Made by a program: the position numbers and the translations under genes. DNA of 6,830 bases from Spirochaetales bacterium (GTDB taxonomy: Bacteria > Spirochaetota > Spirochaetia > Sphaerochaetales > Sphaerochaetaceae), in assembly GCA_017962865.1 (NCBI GenBank), contig JAGCUM010000054.1, positions 1 through 6,830 on the forward strand, written 5' to 3'. The notes beneath the pieces were generated by a model that was given only the letters and a program-made list of their open reading frames with translations, was not told the origin of the DNA and made no database searches. Positions 1-6,320 of the stretch are shown here, piece after piece. The first letter of the stretch is position 1, and each line of letters opens with the position of its first letter.

Positions 1-669
1 GCCTTTCTCTTTGCCGTGGAGACTTCTTCGATTCAGTATGAGCTGTACATGCTTCGCGAGCAGGGCGGTAGCGTGAATGCAACTTATTTTGCACGTCCTT
101 ACGGATCTCCCTTGTCGAGCGGTACCTACTATGCCGTCGACATGACAAAGACAGTAAGCGATATACAGTTTCTGGTTGCAGTAAGCAACAATTTGGCAGC
201 CAGCAGCACTGCACAGCCGAGAATTTCGCTCAAATTCGAAAGCTTCAAGAGTCTCGACAACAACGGTGATCCTTTCAGGGGAGGCTATGTCGTCAGCCTC
301 TGGAGATACCAGCAGGTGACGATTCCCGTACAGGTGTCCGAGGAGGTAACTACCGACTGGACCTTCCAGGCACAGCCAAGTACAGCCATAGAGCCGCTTA
401 CGTACGACGGTTATAACGGAGCTCGCTTAAGGGCATCCCGTGAAGTAGCCGGAAATATCACGAGCAACAACAACGGCACGAACAAAAGTGCTACTCTCGC
501 ATGGAATATAGATAAGACCAATCACCCGCTGGGAGAATCCCACACATGGTACTACGGTGTAGGGCTGCAGTTCACCGGAAGCACCGAGTTCGGTGATATT
601 GACTATTTGGAGGAATACCTTCCGGGAAGGTTCAGTGCCAAAATCACGATGACGGTAACCGGTACATGA
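1..669 (+). CDS. Secreted beta-rich protein of unknown function, first of four (5' end missing)
   Basis: Not a family I recognise. The frame is open to base 1, and the first five visible residues (AFLFA, then VETS) look like the end of a signal peptide, so the real start lies upstream. If cleavage falls at residue 19 as in the three genes that follow, only about 14 residues are missing. A GTG at base 16 is in frame but would discard the signal peptide, so I reject it as the start. The visible 222 residues contain no cysteine. They are rich in Ser, Thr, Asn and aromatic residues and alternate in beta-strand fashion (55-62, 74-82, 96-111, 183-192). The C-terminus (207-222) is LPGRF followed by alternating Ile/Met/Val and Thr. 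Its TGA overlaps the next ATG by 4 bases. Probably exported or surface-exposed; a role as a structural subunit is inference only. Confidence 0.75.
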   Translation, partial: AFLFAVETSSIQYELYMLREQGGSVNATYFARPYGSPLSSGTYYAVDMTKTVSDIQFLVAVSNNLAASSTAQPRISLKFESFKSLDNNGDPFRGGYVVSLWRYQQVTIPVQVSEEVTTDWTFQAQPSTAIEPLTYDGYNGARLRASREVAGNITSNNNGTNKSATLAWNIDKTNHPLGESHTWYYGVGLQFTGSTEFGDIDYLEEYLPGRFSAKITMTVTGT

Positions 670-1457
670 AGAAGATCATCCTTTCGACCATCCTGATTCT
701 TCTCTTTTGCCCGCTTTTCTCCGATCCGGTCTGGACGAACACGACCGCAGGGGGCGTGATGGAGGCATATAAGGAACTGCCGCCTTCAGCGATGATGAAA
801 TTCGACATCAATTTATCCAATTCCAAACAGTCTTCGATTTTCGGGTCATCACTGAGTGACAGGTTGGCTGATTCGGACTTTTCATCGGACAAGTGGGCGA
901 ACGCGCTCACCGTAACGGTTGACTCCAACAGGCGCAGCCCGATCAGCGTGACCATCTGGTTCTCGCCTTTTATCTCGACCGCCGAAACGGGAAACAAGAA
1001 GGTCTCCGCGACATGGACGAAGGAGTCTACATCCACGACTACGATAGACCATGACACGGTAACCGATGAGGATACCGGCGAAACATATGACAGATACTTC
1101 TCGGATGAAACGGGACTCTGCTACCGCTACAGCATGGATATTACACTGAAAAACAACTCGGGCGGTAACATCACTTCAGCTACAGCCTCGACTACTGCCG
1201 GGGCAAGCCTGAACCTTACATTCACTCCGAAGGCGCAGTCGAACAGGCGTTCGGGAAACGGATGGGCAGGCAACTGGAAGGATGTTCAGAACATACCGAC
1301 ACTGACTTCCGGGGTTCTGCCCGGGATAGTAGAGGACTCGGAGGCGGCAATCCATGCGACGGCAGTATTCTCGATGACAATCGGAACGACGTATTCGGAG
1401 CTTCTTCCGAATACAAGATATACCTCTACCGTGAGGATAACCATACAGGGGGATTGA
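666..1457 (+). CDS. Secreted beta-rich protein of unknown function, second of four
   Basis: Not a family I recognise; 263 residues. It starts MKK, followed by a hydrophobic stretch (4-18) and a likely signal peptidase I site after S19 (PLFS|DP). The mature protein has one cysteine (152), alternating strand segments (80-86, 92-99, 156-162, 181-187, 233-240) and an acidic Asp/Glu/Thr loop at 127-149. The motif SNRRS occurs twice (87-91, 192-196). The C-terminus (247-263) is LPNTRY followed by alternating Val/Ile/Thr, the same ending as its neighbours. The ATG at 666 overlaps the previous TGA by 4 bases, and no convincing Shine-Dalgarno precedes it, so translation is probably coupled to the upstream gene. 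Cys15 lies in the hydrophobic core but lacks a lipobox, so a lipoprotein is unlikely. Export is well supported; the function is unknown. Confidence 0.8.
   Translation: MKKIILSTILILLFCPLFSDPVWTNTTAGGVMEAYKELPPSAMMKFDINLSNSKQSSIFGSSLSDRLADSDFSSDKWANALTVTVDSNRRSPISVTIWFSPFISTAETGNKKVSATWTKESTSTTTIDHDTVTDEDTGETYDRYFSDETGLCYRYSMDITLKNNSGGNITSATASTTAGASLNLTFTPKAQSNRRSGNGWAGNWKDVQNIPTLTSGVLPGIVEDSEAAIHATAVFSMTIGTTYSELLPNTRYTSTVRITIQGD
1447..1452 (+). promoter_or_regulatory. Ribosome binding site of the third secreted-protein gene
   Basis: AGGGGG lies inside the end of the preceding gene, 6 bases before the ATG at 1459. It gives this gene its own initiation signal even though only one base separates it from the upstream stop codon. 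Confidence 0.7.
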
Positions 1458-1458
1458 G

Positions 1459-2145
1459 ATGAAGAGGCTTCTGCTTGTTTCCATTGCATTGATCATGATG
1501 CTTCCCCTTGTTGCCGGAGTCCATGTGGATGAAGCAGCCGGCAAGGGGTTCTCCCTCTATGCCCAGATGGGCGAGTACATGAACGTCTCGTTCGAAATGC
1601 TCCAGAACAACGGTTATGAGGGGTCTCCGTTTGACCTGATGGGAAATGATGTCTGGCCCCGTACCTCCGATCCGGCTGCGGGCTACGGACGCAGGATAGC
1701 CACATGGTCCGTGATGACCAATGCGGGAAACCGCAATCTCACCATAAGTGCCACACCTTTGGTGCAGACAAGCAACGCAGCCGGGCAAGCGGTTACGGAC
1801 GGACCGAGCATCAACTACAGGCTTTCATTTGCACTCAACAGCTTCAACAGAGACTCGGGTCAGATGGTAGCCGGAAACATCAACGTGTACAGCGGTACTC
1901 CCATGGTGATTACACAAGGGTCATATTCCTCCGAAGGGGAAATATCTGCAAACATACTGGACAACTGGATCATTGGAAACGAGGGACCGGTGAACATGCC
2001 GTACATCTCGCAGAATCAGCCTGTGCGAGTGGTTCTGATGAAGAGTGAGGGGACACCGTACACCGCAGAGGAAAGGGCACTCTGGGCATCAGGTATGTAT
2101 CAGGCGACCATAACGATTACGATTACCGGAGGGGATTCGAATTGA
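1459..2145 (+). CDS. Secreted beta-rich protein of unknown function, third of four
   Basis: Not a family I recognise; 228 residues. The signal peptide is MKR plus a hydrophobic core at 4-18, with cleavage likely after A19 or G20 (PLVA|G|V). The mature part has no cysteine. The segment 79-101 carries a strand ending in TN (87-88), a short loop, then LTISATPL, which resembles the equivalent region of the two upstream proteins. Further strands are likely at 118-126, 139-144 and 188-194. The C-terminus (209-228) is W-A-S-G-M-Y followed by alternating Ala/Thr/Ile and a short GGDSN tail. It begins one base after the upstream stop with a good AGGGGG site, and its TGA overlaps the TTG start of the next gene by 4 bases. 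Exported, probably to the periplasm or surface. A subunit of the same structure as its neighbours is my inference. Confidence 0.8.
   Translation: MKRLLLVSIALIMMLPLVAGVHVDEAAGKGFSLYAQMGEYMNVSFEMLQNNGYEGSPFDLMGNDVWPRTSDPAAGYGRRIATWSVMTNAGNRNLTISATPLVQTSNAAGQAVTDGPSINYRLSFALNSFNRDSGQMVAGNINVYSGTPMVITQGSYSSEGEISANILDNWIIGNEGPVNMPYISQNQPVRVVLMKSEGTPYTAEERALWASGMYQATITITITGGDSN
2128..2134 (+). promoter_or_regulatory. Strong ribosome binding site that fixes a TTG start
   Basis: GGAGGGG, followed by a 7-base spacer (ATTCGAA), stands before the TTG at 2142. This near-ideal Shine-Dalgarno, together with the signal peptide that begins exactly at that TTG, decides the start of the fourth gene. The next in-frame ATG (codon 18) would remove the signal peptide. 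Confidence 0.8.
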
Positions 2146-3653
2146 AGAAAGCTATTCTTGTCCTGACATTGATATTTGCCTCATTGCCCCTCATGGCCGT
2201 CAGTCAGCCTTTCATAAGGCAGTACAACGAATCATATACGGTTGATCTGGCTTCCAATGCTTATCTCTCGCACAAGACCGGTGCTACTTACAAGGAATAC
2301 AAAAGTCCTCCATACGGTGAAAGGAACACCGACTACTATTACAGGGAGCAGGAACTCGGAGTCGTCGGAATTCTGGGTACCAGACATGCGGATTCCTCTG
2401 TAGACGATATCACCGTGCTGGTTCCCCAGACCAACGGAACGACGAAAAGCTACAATGTAGGAAAGTATGTTGCCAACGGAGCGGTCACGATTTCCGTTGA
2501 GCTTCTTTCGGGAGAATGGTTCTACACACTGGACGGAAGTGTCTACAAGAGGCCTTTCGGACTGGATCTCTTCGCAAGAGGAAAGGTTAAACCCAAAAGC
2601 GGAGGGGATTTGGATGCCGACATTCCGGGATACACGCTTCATTTGGGAAACCAGGCCTTTACACATGGAGAGGCAGACGGTTCATTCACCACGACGATGC
2701 CTGAAAACATAGTCGCATGTTACGACTACCTTTGGTGGGACATCTGTCTTGTCATGGATCCCGAGGCTGATACTTCGACCGATACGGTCGTCTTCAGCGG
2801 AGTGGAGTATCCGTTGCTTCCCAGCAACATCACATACAAGGTGGATCTTCAGATAACGCTCAGCTGTACCGACGGCTCATCGACGACATTCCCGTTCCAT
2901 CTGGAGGGGTTCTACAAGACAGATGCGGTTTCAAGCGGCAGTACGAGCGGAATTGTCGGAATCCTTACCGTGAACACAGTTGCAAACGACTTCCGTCTGG
3001 ACGGAGCGACAGGCCTTATTGAAACCAGAAATACACGACAGCAGATAGCGACATACGATTTCACCACGACTTCAAAAACCTCCGCTGACAAGACGAACAA
3101 GGCCTACCTGTTCCTCTCGAGTTCATCGACTGCATACAACTCAGGCGACCGGTTTGCGCTTCATCATGTGAAAGACCCGCAGGGTCTGTATGTGAAGCCG
3201 CTGACTTTCAACGTGATAATGGAATCCACCACTACGGGGAGAGGAGACGGCCTTTGGAACAACTACTTCCGACCGCTTCCGCACCGCCGCAACGGCACGG
3301 ATCCGGGTTCTGCTCCGACCCCACCCGGGGAAAACGCTACGGAAGAGCAGATTGCCGCATATCAGCAGGAGCTTGCTGCGTATAACGCTTCAATGGATCA
3401 ATATCGGACCGTTGTCTTCGACGGTACGGATAAATTCACTGTCAGCGGAAGCACCATACCGTCCAACTCCATGGAGATATACGGCGAGGTTACGAGACAG
3501 AAGCCATCGACCCACTACACGAGATGGCAGGATAACGGAAATATCTACATCCAGATGACCGGCTACGACACTGACGGCAATCCGATAGATGAGAACGAAC
3601 TTCCTCCCGGACAGTACACGGAAGAAATCTACATGCATGTCGTCATGTTCTGA
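2142..3653 (+). CDS. Large secreted beta-rich protein of unknown function, last of four
   Basis: Not a family I recognise; 503 residues, more than twice its neighbours. The TTG start is supported by a strong Shine-Dalgarno and by the signal peptide it opens: MKK, hydrophobic core 5-15, cleavage after A19 (PLMA|VSQ). The N-terminal half is Tyr-rich (for example 65-67) with many predicted strands (87-94, 114-120, 127-130, 231-240). Cysteines occur at 193, 202 and 242. A Pro/Gly-rich linker (386-399) leads into a short helix-prone segment (400-421, repeating A-A-Y). A final beta region follows, ending at 487-503 with LPPGQY and alternating Ile/Met/Val. The C-terminal part looks like a separate domain of the type shared with the three upstream proteins. 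It is the last gene before the convergent nucleotidase operon. Its size suggests a tip, anchor or adhesive component, but this is only inference. Confidence 0.8.
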   Translation: MKKAILVLTLIFASLPLMAVSQPFIRQYNESYTVDLASNAYLSHKTGATYKEYKSPPYGERNTDYYYREQELGVVGILGTRHADSSVDDITVLVPQTNGTTKSYNVGKYVANGAVTISVELLSGEWFYTLDGSVYKRPFGLDLFARGKVKPKSGGDLDADIPGYTLHLGNQAFTHGEADGSFTTTMPENIVACYDYLWWDICLVMDPEADTSTDTVVFSGVEYPLLPSNITYKVDLQITLSCTDGSSTTFPFHLEGFYKTDAVSSGSTSGIVGILTVNTVANDFRLDGATGLIETRNTRQQIATYDFTTTSKTSADKTNKAYLFLSSSSTAYNSGDRFALHHVKDPQGLYVKPLTFNVIMESTTTGRGDGLWNNYFRPLPHRRNGTDPGSAPTPPGENATEEQIAAYQQELAAYNASMDQYRTVVFDGTDKFTVSGSTIPSNSMEIYGEVTRQKPSTHYTRWQDNGNIYIQMTGYDTDGNPIDENELPPGQYTEEIYMHVVMF

Positions 3654-3664
3654 AAAAGTGATTC
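3654..3664. other. Convergent junction without visible intrinsic terminator
   Basis: Only 11 bases separate the stop codons of the two converging blocks. They contain a short A run (AAAAA), but I see no hairpin followed by a T run on either strand, nor one just inside either gene. Termination may be Rho-dependent, or the transcripts may run into one another. Confidence 0.6.
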
Positions 3665-4381
3665 TTATCTCGTCGAAAGCAGTCTGTATGCATCCCTGGC
3701 GGTACGGTCGATCGTCAGGGGAGTGATTGAGATGTAGCCGTTCATTACGGCATCCAGATCCTCATCGAGGTTCTTCGTTCCGTTGTAGGTGGAGAACCCG
3801 CAGGCAATGAAATGCCCGGGTTCGACCTCCTTGAAGCTATCCCTGAAATAAGCATTTCCCTGCCTCGTGAGCAGTATGCCCCTGTAGTCTGCGGGGATGT
3901 TCACGTTGTAGAGGAGATTGAAATCCAGATAGCGCTTGTCCTGCAGGTATTCCCAGCAGTAATCCAGGCTCTTCTCAGCCCACTCGAAGGTCTCCGGGAT
4001 GGTGGAGAATGCAACTGCATGGCACTTGTAGTAGGCAGCCTCGAATATGGCTGCATCGGTTCCGGAGTAGGCGATATCGCCGCCGAGGTTGAGTCCCTTG
4101 TTGATTCCCGAGAAAACCAGATCGAACTTCATGTGAAGACCGTCGTTTGCAAAGCGCACGCAGTCGGCAGGTGCCGAGTCCACGCTGTAGCAGTCGATTC
4201 CATCCAGCCAGTCGACTTTCCTGACTTCGAACGGGGTGCGGATGTTGATGCTGTGGCTCTTGGCGCTCTGCTCGGATTTGGGGGCTACTACGGTAACATC
4301 ACCCAGTTTCCTCGCCCAGTTTGCCAGTATCTCGAGCCCCGGGGCCCTGATTCCGTCATCGTTGGTTACAAGTATTCTCAT
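3665..4381 (-). CDS. surE: 5'-nucleotidase SurE
   Basis: SurE removes the phosphate from 5'- and 3'-nucleoside monophosphates and can act on short polyphosphate. It is a cytoplasmic, divalent-metal-dependent enzyme. The 238 residues cover the full Rossmann-like family domain. Visible motifs are NDDGI at 7-11 (metal ligands D8 and D9), the S39 ligand in SEQSAKSHS, and the signature SGINKGLNLGGDIAYSGT at 91-108, with N94 matching the asparagine metal ligand known in the Thermotoga enzyme. The length is slightly below the usual 240-270. The ATG at 4381 has GAGGG six bases upstream (4388-4392) and overlaps the TGA of the preceding DHH gene by 4 bases. It is the last gene of the folA-DHH-DHH-surE block, where it could dephosphorylate the mononucleotides its neighbours release (inference). 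All catalytic residues are present. Confidence 0.96.
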   Translation of the reverse strand: MRILVTNDDGIRAPGLEILANWARKLGDVTVVAPKSEQSAKSHSINIRTPFEVRKVDWLDGIDCYSVDSAPADCVRFANDGLHMKFDLVFSGINKGLNLGGDIAYSGTDAAIFEAAYYKCHAVAFSTIPETFEWAEKSLDYCWEYLQDKRYLDFNLLYNVNIPADYRGILLTRQGNAYFRDSFKEVEPGHFIACGFSTYNGTKNLDEDLDAVMNGYISITPLTIDRTARDAYRLLSTR

Positions 4382-5388
4382 AGCCAGCCCTCGTTCTCTG
4401 CCTTGTACTTCTTCAGAAGCGCGTCCGCATCGGAAATGAGTTTCTGCATCTCCTCCGGACTGTAGACGGTTGCGCCTGAGGCATTGGCGTGTCCGCCTCC
4501 GCTGTAGTTGTTTGCAAGCTTGTCCACGGTGACGAAGCGGGATCTCAGCCTCACGCGGATGGATCCGTCCGGGTTGTCGATGAAGGCAAGCCAGATGAGG
4601 CTGCCCCTGATCTTGTTCATGAAATCCACGCTGGAACTGGCCTGCTCACGTGAGAGGTGGAACTGCTGCTGCATGGCATCATCCACATAGAGGTAAGCCA
4701 CACCGTTCTTCGTGATCTTCATCTTCCCGAACACATGGGCCTGGAATCTGAAGAAGTCGAACTCCTCCAGATAGAGGTTTGCATACAGCTTCTGTGTGTT
4801 CACGCTCTGGTCCAGAAGATATCCTGCAAGGCGCAGGGTGTCTCCGCCTGTCTCCGAATATCTGAAACGTCCGCTGTCGGTGACCATTCCGGCATAGAGC
4901 AGGGTAGCGGCCCTGGTATCGATCTTGAGGCTGTCCCTGAAAGTGTACTGGAAATCCGCAATCATCTCGCACACGGAAGAGCGCTCGTCCTCGATCCACG
5001 AAATCCCGCCGTAGGGGGTGACATCGATGTGGTGGTCTATCTTGATCAGCTCCCGGGCCTTGCCGATCTCCTTGTTGGCGCATCTTTCCAGCCCGGAGGT
5101 ATCCACGACGATCCCAAGGGCATTTTCCAGACCGATACCGCTGGGATCAGCTTCCTCGGTATCCAGGAATGCAAGGTACTGCGAGCTGTCCTGATTTGCC
5201 ACCAGAATGTGCTTTTCGGGGAAGGTTATCCTCAGAATCCGCGCCAGCCCGTGCGAGGACCCGATTGCATCGCCGTCCGGTCTCTCGTGACGGGCGATGA
5301 CTATGGTCTCATACTGTCTGATCTTCTCGAGTATGGCTTTCTTTTTTTCTATGTTTCTTTCAGAGTTCATACAGTTTCCAATTATCAT
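4378..5388 (-). CDS. DHH-DHHA1 phosphoesterase, NrnA/DhhP type (second of the pair)
   Basis: NrnA-type enzymes hydrolyse very short RNAs (nanoRNA) and, in many species, pAp; related spirochaete DhhP acts on c-di-AMP or its linear product. Mn-dependent and cytoplasmic. The 336 residues contain all motifs: H34, D38 and D40 in HERPDGDAIGS; D96 in VVDTS; D118-H119-H120; D171 in VTDSGRFR; and the C-terminal DHHA1 substrate loop GGGHANASGA at 297-306. It is a paralogue of the adjacent DHH gene in transcription order. Start choice is uncertain. The ATG at 5388 overlaps the upstream TGA in an ATGA but has no Shine-Dalgarno. The ATG at 5370 has only a weak GGAA and would shorten the protein by six residues without touching any motif. 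Exact substrate (nanoRNA, pAp or pApA) cannot be read from the sequence. Confidence 0.93.
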   Translation of the reverse strand: MIIGNCMNSERNIEKKKAILEKIRQYETIVIARHERPDGDAIGSSHGLARILRITFPEKHILVANQDSSQYLAFLDTEEADPSGIGLENALGIVVDTSGLERCANKEIGKARELIKIDHHIDVTPYGGISWIEDERSSVCEMIADFQYTFRDSLKIDTRAATLLYAGMVTDSGRFRYSETGGDTLRLAGYLLDQSVNTQKLYANLYLEEFDFFRFQAHVFGKMKITKNGVAYLYVDDAMQQQFHLSREQASSSVDFMNKIRGSLIWLAFIDNPDGSIRVRLRSRFVTVDKLANNYSGGGHANASGATVYSPEEMQKLISDADALLKKYKAENEGWL

Positions 5389-6320
5389 TTATCGGATATT
5401 TCATCAAGGTCACGGAGCATTGCCAGTGCAGTATCCCTGTCCCTTACGGTGGCTCCGCTTGCCTTCTTGTGGCCTCCGCCCCCGTACTTAACCGCAATCG
5501 GGTTGATGTCGGGTCCCGAGGATCTGAGTTCGCAGAGAATTCCATCGTCGCCTTCGGCAAAGGCAGCCCAGACTTTCACGCCCTCGAGGTCCGCCATCGT
5601 ATTCACATAGCCTCTGGTTGCAGTGTAGGCGCTGATGCCAAGCTGCTTGAGTTCTTCGGCAGTGGTGTAGATATAGCCGACATTCTTCTCCGTGAACCGG
5701 ATCTTCTCCACGAATTTTGCCTTGAGCCTGAGGTCTTCGATGCTTGTGGTATAGAGCCTGCTGTAGATTGCATTGGTGTCTATGCCCGCCTGAAGGAGGA
5801 ACGAGACCCGCCTGAAGGTCCCCGCACTTGTGCAGTCGAACCTGAAGCGTCCGCTGTCGGTCACCGTTCCCGCAAAGAGGGCGGATGCAGCCTTGGACGA
5901 GATTTTCAGGGCGCATTCGATGGCCAGCTGGGTCACGAGGCCTGCACAGCTTTCGTAGGAAGGATCCACGATCTCGATATCGGCAATCCTGGAAATGAAA
6001 AGATGATGGTCTATGCGCAGCGTCTTAGAGGCTTTCGTGTATCTGCCGTCGCTTATGAGGGCTTCTGCGGATGTGTCCAGGATGACTGCAAGGGCGTTCT
6101 GATAGAGACTGTCCGGGATTTCATCCATCGGCTGCCCGGCTATGAAGGCATAGCGTGCGGTGGAGTCTCCGACCATGTATACCGCCTTCTGCGGGTAATT
6201 ATCCTTTATAATATTATATAGGCCTGCCTGGCTTCCCATGGCATCGCCGTCGGGGTTCCTGTGTCTGTGGATGATGATCGTATCGTATTCCCTGATGGCG
6301 CGGATGGCTTCTTCAAACAT
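5385..6320 (-). CDS. DHH-DHHA1 phosphoesterase, NrnA/DhhP type (first of the pair)
   Basis: 311 residues from the ATG at 6320. I chose this over an in-frame TTG at 6338 because GGAG (6327-6330) sits six bases before the ATG. All DHH motifs are present: H20, D24 and D26 in HRNPDGDAMGS; D82 in LDTS; D104-H105-H106; D155 in VTDSGRFR; and DHHA1 loop GGGGHKKASGA at 280-290, closer to the common NrnA consensus than the sister copy. It should be a Mn-dependent cytoplasmic phosphodiesterase/phosphatase acting on nanoRNA, pAp or linear dinucleotides. It overlaps the end of folA by 8 bases and the next DHH gene by 4, so it is translated from the same message. Two intact copies side by side suggest divided substrates. 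Either could be the one that completes c-di-AMP breakdown, as DhhP does in Borrelia; that is inference. Confidence 0.93.
   Translation of the reverse strand: MFEEAIRAIREYDTIIIHRHRNPDGDAMGSQAGLYNIIKDNYPQKAVYMVGDSTARYAFIAGQPMDEIPDSLYQNALAVILDTSAEALISDGRYTKASKTLRIDHHLFISRIADIEIVDPSYESCAGLVTQLAIECALKISSKAASALFAGTVTDSGRFRFDCTSAGTFRRVSFLLQAGIDTNAIYSRLYTTSIEDLRLKAKFVEKIRFTEKNVGYIYTTAEELKQLGISAYTATRGYVNTMADLEGVKVWAAFAEGDDGILCELRSSGPDINPIAVKYGGGGHKKASGATVRDRDTALAMLRDLDEISDK

Noticed and set aside
666..725. Second exported protein as a lipoprotein with Cys15 as the modified residue
   Set aside because: Phe precedes the Cys and the residues around it do not form a lipobox; a type I cleavage site follows at residue 19.
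644..1057. 137-codon minus-strand frame opposite the start of the second exported-protein gene
   Set aside because: The + strand has a signal peptide and a continuous operon structure; nothing supports the antisense frame.
1044..1112. Acidic loops as calcium-binding sites (second protein 127-149; also DTDGNPIDENE in the fourth protein)
   Set aside because: They resemble EF-hand-like loops only loosely; such Asp/Gly turns are common in secreted beta proteins.
3631..3640. Perfect palindrome ACATGCATGT
   Set aside because: It is short, inside a coding region, and explained by Met-His codons; no second copy was noticed nearby.
3694..3720. Inverted repeat CCCTG...CAGGG as a terminator for the + strand block
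   Set aside because: It has a 5-base stem with a 17-base loop, no following T run, and lies inside the surE coding region.
3812..4465. 217-codon + strand frame antisense to surE
   Set aside because: The opposite strand encodes a complete SurE; this frame has no supporting motif and crosses into the next gene.
4657..6221. Long + strand open frames (317 and 250 codons) antisense to the two DHH genes
   Set aside because: They lie opposite genes with all catalytic motifs intact, read across gene junctions, and show no recognisable motif, signal peptide or domain. They arise because the real genes rarely use codons whose complement is a stop.
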